Source: an uncultured Desulfatiglans sp. (GTDB taxonomy: Bacteria > Desulfobacterota > DSM-4660 > Desulfatiglandales > Desulfatiglandaceae). Taken from it: DNA of 64,000 nucleotides. The stretch covers positions 1,242,520 to 1,306,519 of the forward strand of contig LR026961.1 of the NCBI GenBank assembly GCA_900498135.1. Direction: 5' to 3'. The notes under the pieces are model-generated. The model saw only the letters and a list, made by a program, of their open reading frames with translations. It was not told where the DNA came from and did no database searches. Positions 51,008-60,113 of the stretch are shown here, piece after piece. Position numbers and translations under genes: made by a program. The first letter of the stretch is position 1, and every line of letters starts with the position of its first letter.

Positions 51008-51999
51008 GCTTCTCCCATCTGTCAGTCCTGCACCTGTTGTGGCTGGTGCCTCTGGCGGCCTTTCTGATCGCCGTCAGACACCGCCGTACAGCAAGGGCCC
51101 TCGAACAGATCGCAGACCCGCCTCTGCTGCTCAGGATAGCCGGGACCGCCCTCCCCGGCCGAAAAGGGATCAAGGCCTCCCTGCTCCTCGCCGCCATCGC
51201 CCTGATGCTTGTAGGCCTCGCCGGCCCGCGCTGGGGAACCCGTTACGAGGAGGTCGAGCGCAAAGGCGTCGATCTGATGTTCGCGGTGGATGTCTCCCGC
51301 AGCATGCTGGTGGAAGACGTCCAGCCGAACCGGCTGGAACGGGCGCGCAGAGAGATTCTCGACTTCATCGACGTGGCGACCGGAGACCGCGTCGGCCTCA
51401 CCGCCTTTGCCGGCGCCGCCTTCACGCAGTGCCCGCTGACCCTCGATTACGAGGCGCTCAGGATGTTCCTGCACGCCCTCGGACCCGATCTCCTGCCCGT
51501 CCCGGGCACCGACCTCGGGGCCGCGATCCAAACCGCCGCATCGGCCTTCGACGGTCGGGATCACACCGACAAGGTGATCATCCTCATCACTGACGGGGAA
51601 GACCATGAGAGCAGGGGGCTCGAAAGCGCGAAGGCGGCGGCGCAAAACGGCATCAGACTTTTTGTGTACGGGATAGGGGATCCCACGGGGGGCCCGATAC
51701 CCGCTGACGAGGGGGGAGGCTTTCTGAAAGACCAGGACGGAAACCTCGTCCTCTCGAAACTGGATGAAGACGGCCTGCGCCGCATGGCGGAGGCGGCCGG
51801 AGGGGCCTATGTCCACTCGGTGGCCGGAGACCTCGACCTGGATCTTCTCTACTTCGAAGGCATCAAGCACCACACGGAGGCCCGCACCTTGAAAAGCGGA
51901 AAGATCAAGGTCCAGGATGAACAATTCGCGGTCTTCCTGGCATTCGCCGCCCTGTTCCTCATCGTGGAGGGACTGATCCCGGAGAGGAAGATCCCCTGA
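51004..51999 (+). CDS. batB: VWA-domain membrane protein BatB
   Basis: This 331-aa paralogue of BatA has two N-terminal helices, a VWA domain with MFAVDVSRSM (MIDAS with R in place of G), PGTDLGAAI and LITDGEDHES, and a C-terminal helix (FAVFLAFAALFLIVEGLI). It overlaps batA by 4 bases and abuts batC by one base. Confidence 0.92.
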   Translation: MSFSHLSVLHLLWLVPLAAFLIAVRHRRTARALEQIADPPLLLRIAGTALPGRKGIKASLLLAAIALMLVGLAGPRWGTRYEEVERKGVDLMFAVDVSRSMLVEDVQPNRLERARREILDFIDVATGDRVGLTAFAGAAFTQCPLTLDYEALRMFLHALGPDLLPVPGTDLGAAIQTAASAFDGRDHTDKVIILITDGEDHESRGLESAKAAAQNGIRLFVYGIGDPTGGPIPADEGGGFLKDQDGNLVLSKLDEDGLRRMAEAAGGAYVHSVAGDLDLDLLYFEGIKHHTEARTLKSGKIKVQDEQFAVFLAFAALFLIVEGLIPERKIP

Positions 52000-53024
52000 T
52001 GGAATCGACCCTTGTATTGCAGACGAAACCTGGATTATTTTCTGGCTTGAGCAAGCGCCGGGGGAAGCATTCCGGTCATTCGAGCCCGCTGTGCCGTTTG
52101 GTCCTGGTCAGCGTCCTGTCGATCCTCTTCCTCTTCGGTTCGGGAGCCGTCTCCCATGCCCAGAACGCAGACGAACTCTACCGCACCGGGCGCTTCGAGG
52201 AGGCGCAAGAGCGCTATGCCGCCCTTGACATGGACCATCCTAAGTCCTTGCGCTACCGCTACAACCGGGGTTGCGCCGCGTTCCAGGCCGGCGATCTGGA
52301 GGGGGCGGCCGCTGCCTTCCAGAGCGTCCTGCGGCGCACCGAGGATCCCTCTCTGCGCGCCCGTGCGGCCTACAACCTCGGCAACGTCGCCCTGAAAAAC
52401 GGGGATTTCGCTTCTGCTGCCGGATATTTCCGGGATGTGCTGCGGCTCGACCCGGATCATGCAGACGCCCCCCACAACCTCGAGCTCGCTCTGCGCTCGC
52501 TCCGAAAACAAAAGGAATCGGGCGATCCGGAGGGCGGGGGGCCGCAGGAGGGAACGGAAGGCCAGGACCCGTCTCAAGGAGAAGGAAAGTCCGATCAGGG
52601 GATGCCCGGCGAATCGACCGATAAGCCTACAGAAACGAAAGGATCGGATCCGAAAGAGGATCCGGATGAGGCCCCCGGCAGCAGCGAAGACGGGCCGCCA
52701 GATGAAGCCGGGGAAAGTCCTTCTCATCAGGCGCCGCCTGAAGAAACTCGGCAAACGGGGGATCCCGATCGGAAGCCTCACGATGCAGATGAGGCTCAAC
52801 CCCCGGAAAACCGGCAGCCGGCTCCTGAAGGGGACCTCTCCCTTCGGGGGGACCTTCCGGAGCCTCCTCCCCCGGGGGATGCGGCGCCCCGGTCGGCTGC
52901 CGCCATGGACCGTGAGAAGGCCCGGGCCCTTCTGGACAACGTCAGGGAAAACCCCGGCAGAGCGCTCCGCTTCCAGATCCCGTCCGACAGGCGAAGCGGA
53001 GCGGCATCGGGAAAGGACTGGTAG
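51999..53024 (+). CDS. batC: TPR protein BatC
   Basis: This 341-aa protein has a basic N-terminus and a signal or anchor helix (LVLVSVLSILFLFGSGAVSHA), about three TPR units (residues 55-165; NADELYRTGRFEEAQERYAA, RAAYNLGNVALKNGDFASAA) and a long acidic, Pro/Gly/Glu-rich region of about 130 residues before a conserved C-terminal MDREKARALLDNVRENP. The repeats would scaffold the BatA-BatB complex in the periplasm. Confidence 0.9.
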   Translation: MESTLVLQTKPGLFSGLSKRRGKHSGHSSPLCRLVLVSVLSILFLFGSGAVSHAQNADELYRTGRFEEAQERYAALDMDHPKSLRYRYNRGCAAFQAGDLEGAAAAFQSVLRRTEDPSLRARAAYNLGNVALKNGDFASAAGYFRDVLRLDPDHADAPHNLELALRSLRKQKESGDPEGGGPQEGTEGQDPSQGEGKSDQGMPGESTDKPTETKGSDPKEDPDEAPGSSEDGPPDEAGESPSHQAPPEETRQTGDPDRKPHDADEAQPPENRQPAPEGDLSLRGDLPEPPPPGDAAPRSAAAMDREKARALLDNVRENPGRALRFQIPSDRRSGAASGKDW

Positions 53025-53026
53025 GG

Positions 53027-54787
53027 ATGATGCATCTTTTCAGAATCGCGGTCATGCTTGTCGCCTGGCTATGGGTGTCCGGCGCTCCTGCAACCGGATT
53101 CGCCGAGGAGGCTGCACTTTCCATCCATCTGGATCGCCGTGAAGCGACCCTCAACGACACCCTCAAACTGACGGTCCACATCGCCGGTGCCGAGGATGCC
53201 CCACGCCCGGCAGAGATCCCGGGCCTCGAAGACTTCGTCGTGACCAGCGGGGGAACCTCGAGCCAGATCCGGATGGATCACACGGGCGTCCTCAAGAGCT
53301 CAGAGCACGTGTACTTCATTCAACCAAAAAAGACCGGCCGTTTCTCCATTGGGCCGGCCAGCCTCACGATCGACGGCATCCAGCATGCCAGCAACATTCT
53401 GGCCCTGACCATCGAAGCTCCCTCAAGCAATGACCAAACCCCTTCGGGGCCTGTTTTTCTCACGGCCGAACTCGACCGGCCCCACGTATACGTTGAACAG
53501 AGCGCAGTCTATATCCTCCGGCTCTATCTCAAGGCCAGGGCCGGAGACCTGTCCCTCGCCCTGCCGGAGTCGGACCATCTCTCGTTCCAGCAGCTCGGGA
53601 ACCCCTCGGAATACAGGACGATGATCGAAGGTGAACGCTGGCAGGCCGTCGAGGTCCGCTACTCGGTGACCCCATCGGCCCCTGGCCGCTACGCAATCCC
53701 CCCGTCCCGGGTCCGGATGACCCTCTATGAGGCAGGCCGGAATCCGCGTCGCGGCTTTTTCGATGATCCCCTCTTTTCCTCTAGCCGCGGAAGGCCTGTG
53801 ACGGTTCGCTCCGGCCCCGTCGAACTCCAGGTCTCCCCGCTTCCGGAGGATGGGCGGCCCGGTCGGTTCAGCGGCCTGGTCGGGGACTTCCGGATGCAGG
53901 CCCGGCTCGATCCCGCCTCCCTGAGGGCGGGAGAATCCGCAACCTTGACGGTCACAATCGAGGGACGCGGCAATGTTCAACGAATCCCCGATCTGAGCCT
54001 GCCCGCGATCGAACATGTAAAGACATACGGCGACCAGCCTTCGCTGGAATATCGTGACGGAGAGGATGGGCCGGAGGCCGTGAAGACCATGAAATGGGCC
54101 CTGGTTCCGGAAATGCCAGGCCGCTATGACATCCCGCCGCTCACGCTCGACTTCTTCGATCCGTCCGCCGGCCGGTACCGCACGATCGAAGCCCCACCCC
54201 TGGCGCTGGAGGTGTCGCACGGCAATCAAGCGGAAGCGGGATCGCAGACTCCGGCCACCCGAACCTCCCCGCCGCCCGAAGACGAAACGGGGCCCGCTGC
54301 GCTGGGGGAGGACATCCTGCCTGTGCACACCACCCCCCTCACCCTGTCCAGGGGAGGGCGGCTCCCGCCGAACCCCCTGCACGCGGGCCTGGTCCTCCTC
54401 GGCCCCGCCCTGGCCGTCGGGGCAGTGTGCATCCTGGTCCGCCTCCGTCGGCGGTCCAGCCTGGCGGCCTCCCGCATGAGGGCCCGCAAGGCCGCCCGCC
54501 GGTTTTTCGCACACTTCGGGAACGGCGGCCTCTCCGCCGAAGAGCTCGAGGCCGCCTTGCGGGATTACCTGAACGACCGATTTCAGCTCTCTCTGGGGGT
54601 CCTGACGCCCCACGAAGCCGCTGCGATCCTCAAAGCCCGCGGGGTCCGAAAGGATCTTGCCGCGCGCTTCAGCGCCCTCGCAGCCGAAGTCGATCGGGCC
54701 CTTTACACCGGAAAGGGACAGACCGCCGCGGGCACCCGGGAAGACATTCCGGATCTGATCCAGCAGATCGAAAAGGAGTTGCCGTGA
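53027..54787 (+). CDS. batD: BatD-like membrane protein
   Basis: This 586-aa protein has a signal peptide ending GFAEE, repeated immunoglobulin-like beta domains (LSIHLDRREATLNDTLKLTV, VFLTAELDRPHVYVEQSAVY, MQARLDPASLRAGESATLTV), one membrane helix (AGLVLLGPALAVGAVCILV, about residue 455) and a cytoplasmic helical tail with LEAALRDYLNDRF. Its architecture and position define BatD. Confidence 0.9.
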   Translation: MMHLFRIAVMLVAWLWVSGAPATGFAEEAALSIHLDRREATLNDTLKLTVHIAGAEDAPRPAEIPGLEDFVVTSGGTSSQIRMDHTGVLKSSEHVYFIQPKKTGRFSIGPASLTIDGIQHASNILALTIEAPSSNDQTPSGPVFLTAELDRPHVYVEQSAVYILRLYLKARAGDLSLALPESDHLSFQQLGNPSEYRTMIEGERWQAVEVRYSVTPSAPGRYAIPPSRVRMTLYEAGRNPRRGFFDDPLFSSSRGRPVTVRSGPVELQVSPLPEDGRPGRFSGLVGDFRMQARLDPASLRAGESATLTVTIEGRGNVQRIPDLSLPAIEHVKTYGDQPSLEYRDGEDGPEAVKTMKWALVPEMPGRYDIPPLTLDFFDPSAGRYRTIEAPPLALEVSHGNQAEAGSQTPATRTSPPPEDETGPAALGEDILPVHTTPLTLSRGGRLPPNPLHAGLVLLGPALAVGAVCILVRLRRRSSLAASRMRARKAARRFFAHFGNGGLSAEELEAALRDYLNDRFQLSLGVLTPHEAAAILKARGVRKDLAARFSALAAEVDRALYTGKGQTAAGTREDIPDLIQQIEKELP

Positions 54788-55551
54788 GACGTTCGACAGC
54801 CTGCGCCCTCATCTTTGCGCTCCTCCTGCCGGCCGGTTTTTCGAGCGCGGCCGACACGATCCAACAGAGCCCGGATGAGCGCTTCTACGCCGCGAATCAG
54901 GCCTACCGCGAAGCCCGCTTCGCCGACGCGGCCCGAGGATACGAAGCGCTGATCCACGACGGATGGCAGACCGGCGGCCTTTATTTCAACCTCGGCAACG
55001 CGTATGTGAAGATGGGCCAGCCCGGCCGAGCCATTCTCCATTATGAACGGGCGCGCAATCTGATCCCCCGCGACCCCGATCTGATGCACAATCTGGAGTT
55101 CGCCCGCGATCGGCTGGTCGATCCTCCCAGCGAACCAAAGGGTCCCCTGCAGGCGGTTTTTTTCTGGCTGCCCGTCTTCTCACCGGGAGAGGTTTTCTGG
55201 GGGTTCGCCGCCATCAACGCCCTCTTCTGGGGCATCGTTCTGCTGCGCTTCTGGCTCTCGCGGGAATGGCTCCATTACCTTTTCATGGCCTTCGGGGTCC
55301 TCTGGCTCGTTGTCGGCCTGTCCCTCGCGCTGAAATGGCATGCGGCCGCAAACGACCGCCGGGCGGTGGTCCTGGTGCCGGAAGCCGGCGTCCTGGCCGG
55401 GCCGGCAGAGGGAGACACCGTGCTTTTCGCTCTGCATGCAGGAGCGATTCTGGAAATGGAGCGATGCGAAGGCGACTGGACGCTCGTTCACCTTTCCGAC
55501 AAGAAGCGGGGCTGGATCCCGCTCAAGCAGATCGAGGCAATCCGCCCGTGA
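54784..55551 (+). CDS. batE: BatE-like TPR and SH3 membrane protein
   Basis: This 255-aa protein starts with GTG at 54784, overlapping the batD stop by 4 bases and preceded by AAAAGGAG. It has a signal peptide, two TPRs (YAANQAYREARFADAARGYE, GLYFNLGNAYVKMGQPGRAI), two membrane helices (VFWGFAAINALFWGIVLL, FMAFGVLWLVVGLSLAL) and a C-terminal bacterial SH3 domain ending KKRGWIPLKQIEAI. It is the last Bat gene. Confidence 0.9.
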   Translation: MRRSTACALIFALLLPAGFSSAADTIQQSPDERFYAANQAYREARFADAARGYEALIHDGWQTGGLYFNLGNAYVKMGQPGRAILHYERARNLIPRDPDLMHNLEFARDRLVDPPSEPKGPLQAVFFWLPVFSPGEVFWGFAAINALFWGIVLLRFWLSREWLHYLFMAFGVLWLVVGLSLALKWHAAANDRRAVVLVPEAGVLAGPAEGDTVLFALHAGAILEMERCEGDWTLVHLSDKKRGWIPLKQIEAIRP

Positions 55552-56182
55552 TCCGCTCGGATCGACCTCCGGGAAGCAGACGGCCTGCTGCGCCTGGTCC
55601 AGCGGCCGGCCTTGGACAAGGCATATTCCGGCGGTTGCCGCCCCTCTCCGGAGGCAGGCCCCACATACGGATTCTTCCCCTGTCCAAGACCGTCAAGATT
55701 TCGCCGCAACCGAGGTCCTTTCCGGAAGCGGCCTTACAGAGCAGGCCTTTCCTTCGGCCGGATCCGGCTTGAAACCAGTTCCGGATTGACCCCTGCAGCC
55801 TATTTGGCTATCCTCCAAAAGGACGTCGTTCCGTCTCACTCGATCCCAGACCCTGCTCACCCTATCCAGCCGCAGCCTGGCGCATCCACCTGGTTTCGAG
55901 GTCGGATTCGTGCGCCTCGGGCCGCTGTCAAGGCCTTCGGGGGCCTGAAAGATCACGGTCATACCTGAAAAGGCGTCGAAATCTTCAGGACGGCTGTCTG
56001 CGCCGGGCAGCCTCGACGTCTTGGCATAGATCGGTTGAAGGAAAGCGGAACAGGAAAAGCGAGCAGCCCTTCACGCAAGAAGCTGCCTGCGGAACGATCG
56101 CCTGGACGGCGGTGCCGCTGCCGGTCCGCGCGGCGCCCAGGAAGCCTGGTTCCGGATCTAAAAACGAACAAAAAGGACGCGC
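55552..56182. other. Intergenic region with no supported gene
   Basis: The 631 bases between batE and the MFS gene show GC-rich open frames on both strands, none with a good ribosome site plus recognisable protein character. No convincing terminator or promoter was seen. Confidence 0.4.
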
Positions 56183-57388
56183 ATGCAATCACCTGCTTCC
56201 TCTGCAAACGAAGGCGCCAGCCGTTTCACCGCCTATCTGGGCCCGGTCCTTTTCCTGACGGGCATGTTCTTCATCAACTTCCTGTCCCGCATCATCTTCG
56301 CGCCGCTGCTGCCCACGATCGAACAGGATTTGGGCATCGGGCACGGGGACGCGGGATCGCTTTTTCTCTTAGTCTCCCTCGGCTATTTCACCACGCTGCT
56401 CGCCTCGGGGTTCATATCCGCCCGCATCCTCCACAGACGCACCATCATTCTCTCCGCCGTATGCCTGAGCGCCGCGCTTTTCTCCATCGCTTCGAGCCAG
56501 GGCCTTTGGGGCATCCGCCTCGGGCTTTTCGTCGTAGGAATGGCTGCCGGTCTGTACCTGCCATCCGGGATCGCGTCCATTACCGCCCTCGTAAGCCCGA
56601 GGCATTGGGGAAAAGCCCTCGCGATCCATGAACTGGCGCCCAACGGGAGCTTCGTGCTGGCGCCTCTCCTTGCCGAACTCCTTCTCCATTGGCTTTCCTG
56701 GCGAAATGTGGTCATCGCCTTGGGGGCCGCCACGCTCCTTTCGGCGGCGGCCTTTTCTCGCTTCGGCAAGGGGGGGGATTTCCCCGGCAAGGCCCCGAGT
56801 TTCGCGGCCTTCAAGGACCTCCTCGTCCTCTCCGATTTCTGGGTGATGATCCTGCTTTTCACGTTGGGGCTGGGCGCTACTATGGGGGTCTATACCATGC
56901 TTCCCCTCTACCTGGTGGCGGAACACGGTATGGATCGCAGTGTGGCAAACAGTCTGATCGGCCTTTCGCGCATCCTGAGCATCGGCATGGCCTTCGTCGC
57001 CGGGTGGGCCTGCGACCGCCTGGGGGCCAAACGCACCCTGAGAGCGGTCTTCATCCTGACCGGCCTGACGACCCTACTGCTCGGCCTCGCCCCGGGCCGT
57101 TGGCTCATCCTCGTGATCTTCGTGCAGCCCCTTGTGGCGGTCTGCTTCTTTCCGCCGGCCTTTGCGACCCTCTCCGCCATCGGTCCGCCCAGCACGCGCA
57201 ATATCGCTGTTTCACTGACGATTCCCGCCGCATTCATCATGGGCGGAGGCTGCATCCCCCTTCTGATCGGCATGCTGGGGGACGGCGGGCGTTTTCCCGC
57301 CGGTATGATGATCACGGGGGCACTCGTCCTGACCGGGGCCTTGTTGGCAGGCCTTTTGAGAATCCAGGGGGAAGAAAAGGCGGGGTGA
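56183..57388 (+). CDS. Major facilitator superfamily transporter
   Basis: This 401-aa protein has about 12 membrane helices and the MFS loop between helices 2 and 3 (SARILHRRTIILSA); GWACDRLGAKRTLRAVFIL in the second half matches the loop repeat. It probably moves a small solute by proton coupling. No neighbouring gene indicates the substrate. A family 2 repeat follows its stop. Confidence 0.88.
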   Translation: MQSPASSANEGASRFTAYLGPVLFLTGMFFINFLSRIIFAPLLPTIEQDLGIGHGDAGSLFLLVSLGYFTTLLASGFISARILHRRTIILSAVCLSAALFSIASSQGLWGIRLGLFVVGMAAGLYLPSGIASITALVSPRHWGKALAIHELAPNGSFVLAPLLAELLLHWLSWRNVVIALGAATLLSAAAFSRFGKGGDFPGKAPSFAAFKDLLVLSDFWVMILLFTLGLGATMGVYTMLPLYLVAEHGMDRSVANSLIGLSRILSIGMAFVAGWACDRLGAKRTLRAVFILTGLTTLLLGLAPGRWLILVIFVQPLVAVCFFPPAFATLSAIGPPSTRNIAVSLTIPAAFIMGGGCIPLLIGMLGDGGRFPAGMMITGALVLTGALLAGLLRIQGEEKAG

Positions 57389-57448
57389 GAAAGACGGAGG
57401 GGGGGCAGCGATCCTGTCTGAGCGTTCCACACAGAGGACCTCAGGGGT

Positions 57449-57518
57449 GGGTTCCCGTTTCTTCACACCCTGCCGGTGTTCAGTCCCGCCTCTGCGGGAA
57501 AGGGTGCCACATCCCCTC
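57449..57518. repeat. Interspersed repeat family 2, single copy
   Basis: GGGTTCCCGTTTCTTCACACCC then GGTGTTCAGTCCCGCC and TCTGCGGGAAAGGGTG follow the same order as the units at 40984 and 59611. It lies between the convergent MFS and aminotransferase genes. Confidence 0.6.
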
Positions 57519-57604
57519 TCTGGTTTAAGAGCGGACGCGAAGCCAGCCGCTGCACAAGCAGATCATACCCGCCTCCGCCCGGTCCGGGGCTCCAGGGAAT
57601 TCCA

Positions 57605-58972
57605 TCATCGGGCCGTGGCATGCGCCTTCAGCACCAGTGCCTCCCTGGAGATCTTTGCCGTTTCGCTGGACGAGGACACATACTGCCGGACCCCCCATGC
57701 CAACGTCTCGACGGTGTTCTGAAAACGCTCCTCGTCTGGATCCAGAAGGGTGAACCGGAAACCATTCAGGTCGGAATTGAAAGAGGTCAAAGGCACCACA
57801 CACAGGCCGGTTGCCGCCAGGAGATAGTAGACGAAGCGTTTGTCGAGGGCAACGCCGGGGGCCTCGACCAGTTCATCGACGAGTTCCCGGATACCTTCAT
57901 TCTGCAAAGGCAAAGACTGCCGGTCATTCAGTAAACCGGGCTCGAAAACGACGGACATATAGAACGCCCCCTTGGTCCGATTCACCACCACGCCCGGAAT
58001 CGCGCTCAACCGCTCGTAGGCGAGATCGGAAAACCGCTGATAGCGCCGGCGGCGGCTCTCCAGGTACACCGGATATTCCGGATGGCGGTAGATGTCCGGA
58101 ATGGCCTTCTGCGGCAGGGTCGTGGAGCAGACCTCGACCATCTTGGCGTTCAGGATGCTCCGCGTATAAGCGGCAAAATCGCGGTCCCGGTTTCCATTGT
58201 AGACCTCGATCCATCCGCAGCGGGAGCCCGGCCAGGGGAGTTCCTTGGAGACGCCTTTCATGGCGAGACCCGGGACATTGCCGATCACATCGACAAGCGG
58301 CAGCGTCCGGTGTCCTTCAAAGACCAGATTCTGGTAAATCTCGTCCGCAATGATGAAAAGATCGAACTCTTTGGCGATATGCACGATTTCGATCAGATCT
58401 TCGTCGGTGTACACCGCTCCGGTCGGATTGTCCGGGTTGATCACCAGGATGCCGGCTATGGTGGGGTTGTACCTGACCTTCTGACGGAGTTCCCTCAGGT
58501 TGGGACGCCAGTCGCGGTGCGGATCGAGTGCGTAGGTAATGGCCGGCAGACCGGCATGGGCAGCCTCAGATGCCGAATGGGTCGTGTAGGTCGGAGAAGG
58601 CGTGATGATGCGTGCGGTCCGGGCCAGGAACCCGTATACCTTCGTAATGGCATCGCCGAGCCCGTTGAAGAAAATAATGTCCTCAGGGGCTATCCGGACC
58701 CCCCCGTGGCGATTGTTCTGCTCGGCGAGAAACTGGCGCGTCTCGAGAATGCCCTGGGTCGGGCAGTAACCGTAGGAGCAGTCCTCCATAGCCAAACGCG
58801 CCACGATCCGTTTCATCCACTCCGGGATTTTCTCCCCCTTGGCAACCGGATCACCGATATTCTCCAGGTTGATTTTCACGCCCAGCGTCTGAAGCCGCTC
58901 CGCCACACGGATGATGTTCCGGATCTCGTAGTTGAGTTCACCGGCGCCGATATGGATAATATGGGTTCGCAT
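57605..58972 (-). CDS. PLP-dependent class I/II aminotransferase
   Basis: This 455-aa fold-type I aminotransferase has PTQGILETRQFLAEQN, ILVINPDNPTGAVYTDEDL, IADEIYQNL and the PLP lysine in GVSKELPWPGSRCGW. The C-terminal FRFTLLDPDEERF gives the carboxylate-binding Arg. It resembles AlaA-like or archaeal aspartate/alanine aminotransferases. AAAGG precedes the ATG. Upstream on the same strand lie a promoter, an Ala-rich leader ORF and a terminator. Confidence 0.9.
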   Translation of the reverse strand: MRTHIIHIGAGELNYEIRNIIRVAERLQTLGVKINLENIGDPVAKGEKIPEWMKRIVARLAMEDCSYGYCPTQGILETRQFLAEQNNRHGGVRIAPEDIIFFNGLGDAITKVYGFLARTARIITPSPTYTTHSASEAAHAGLPAITYALDPHRDWRPNLRELRQKVRYNPTIAGILVINPDNPTGAVYTDEDLIEIVHIAKEFDLFIIADEIYQNLVFEGHRTLPLVDVIGNVPGLAMKGVSKELPWPGSRCGWIEVYNGNRDRDFAAYTRSILNAKMVEVCSTTLPQKAIPDIYRHPEYPVYLESRRRRYQRFSDLAYERLSAIPGVVVNRTKGAFYMSVVFEPGLLNDRQSLPLQNEGIRELVDELVEAPGVALDKRFVYYLLAATGLCVVPLTSFNSDLNGFRFTLLDPDEERFQNTVETLAWGVRQYVSSSSETAKISREALVLKAHATAR

Positions 58973-59226
58973 ACCGTAATACCTTTTTCCTTTCCAGGAA
59001 TGACAGGCCCTTCAATCGGAGACGCCTGCAAGGTTGATTCAAGGATCCACCAAAAACGGTGCAGCTCACCGCCTGCATCCGATGGCTGCTACAGGTTTGT
59101 GACAGAAGGCGATCAGGCGGTCAGCCTGGCAAAGTGCTCATTTTGCCTTCGAAAACGGAGCCGCCGGATGGAGTCGGCACGGATTCATGATACCGACTCC
59201 AAGTCGGTGCGCCCTCCAGGGCGCAC

Positions 59227-59263
59227 AAAAAAAAAGGGCTGCGGCGCATCTGCCTACAGCCCT
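59227..59263 (-). terminator. Leader terminator upstream of the aminotransferase
   Basis: On the minus strand AGGGCTG (59263-59257) pairs with CAGCCCT (59241-59235), followed by nine U. A second hairpin, GTGCGCCCT-CC-AGGGCGCAC (about 59207-59226), lies directly beyond. The terminator falls between a leader ORF and the aminotransferase start, so regulated readthrough is plausible. Confidence 0.75.
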
Positions 59264-59283
59264 GAAATGATCTACCCTGCCCA

Positions 59284-59400
59284 TTAAAGCGGATCTTCAC
59301 CCTCCAGGACCGAAGGCCACCCGGCAGTCATAGCCGCGGCGGCCCGGCTAGCCAGCTCCGCCGTCATGATCGTTGGGGATAAAAGATCCGTTCGTTCCAT
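59284..59400 (-). CDS. Possible Ala-rich leader peptide upstream of aminotransferase
   Basis: A 38-codon ORF (ATG at 59400, TAA at 59286-59284) includes ELASRAAAAMTAGW: seven Ala in 13 codons, four consecutive. It starts about 40 bases after a predicted transcription start and ends 21 bases before a U-run terminator. Attenuation by alanyl-tRNA would suit an alanine-type aminotransferase, but Ala is common in GC-rich frames and the ribosome site is weak. Confidence 0.45.
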   Translation of the reverse strand: MERTDLLSPTIMTAELASRAAAAMTAGWPSVLEGEDPL

Positions 59401-59445
59401 CGGTTCTTCGTGCTCACACTAGGATTTTCACTACCTGAGTTAAAA

Positions 59446-59474
59446 AGCGTAAGACAATGCTGAATGCCTGTCAA
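59446..59474 (-). promoter_or_regulatory. Promoter for leader ORF and aminotransferase
   Basis: On the minus strand a perfect TTGACA (59474-59469), a 17-base spacer and TACGCT (59451-59446) form a sigma-70-like promoter. Confidence 0.6.
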
Positions 59475-59582
59475 GACAAAATTTTGGCCTTTCGAAACGA
59501 TTTTTCCGCAGCCTGTCGGCGGGCTTTTTCAAGACGTCATCAACCTTAACATTCATCCGCAAATGATTTCCCGGTAGAACCC

Positions 59583-59775
59583 GGTCTCCAATCCGAAAAT
59601 GAGGATTTTTCTTCACACCCCTCAGGTGCGCAGTCCCACCCCTGCGGGGCGGGTCCCGGTCTGCCAAATATCAAGGAAATCAAGCGTTTGCACGGAGGCG
59701 ACCTGGTGGTCGCCGCACAAGCAAACGTGCGGATTGACGCCGAAATCGGCCCAAAAGCCATCTCCGGATGGGAAC
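59583..59775. repeat. Family 1 repeat interrupted by a family 2 repeat
   Basis: Termini are GGTCTCCAATCCGAAAATG and CATCTCCGGATGGGAAC. The core contains CGGAGGCGACC-TGGT-GGTCGCCGCACAAGCAAAC. A family 2 unit (59611-59660; CTTCACACCC through GGGTCCCGGT) lies inside, so the younger element inserted into, or was captured by, the older. Confidence 0.75.
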
Positions 59776-59816
59776 GACCTAGTCTCCATCCGGAAATGAT
59801 TTCCCGGTACAACCCA

Positions 59817-59957
59817 GTTTCCAATCCGGAAATGAGGATTTTTTGCCAATATCAAGGAAATCAAGCATTTGCGCGGAGGCGACCTGGTGGTCGCCGCACA
59901 AGCAAACGTGCGGATTGACGCCGAGATTGGCAAAAAAGACCATTTCCGGATGGAAAC
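59817..59957. repeat. Family 1 repeat, full copy
   Basis: GTTTCCAATCCGGAAATG and CATTTCCGGATGGAAAC bound 141 bases with inner TTTTTTGCCAAT/ATTGGCAAAAAA pairing and the GGCGACC-TGGT-GGTCGCC centre. Its core is nearly identical to the copy at 59583-59775, suggesting recent duplication or gene conversion. Confidence 0.8.
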
Positions 59958-60049
59958 GACCTACCCATCGTGTGCATGCATATCGAGGGAAATCGCGGTT
60001 GAAGATGAGCTGACCCCGAGGCCCCTTCCGGATAGCTGATCGCGCCACC

Positions 60050-60078
60050 TTGACATGTTCGTTTTTGTTGATTATGGT
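60050..60078 (+). promoter_or_regulatory. Promoter of the histidine kinase gene
   Basis: TTGACA (60050-60055), a 17-base spacer and TATGGT (60073-60078) lie about 36 bases before the start codon. Confidence 0.65.
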
Positions 60079-60113
60079 TGCGCTTATTTGTAACGCAATC
60101 AAACCTAAAAGAA

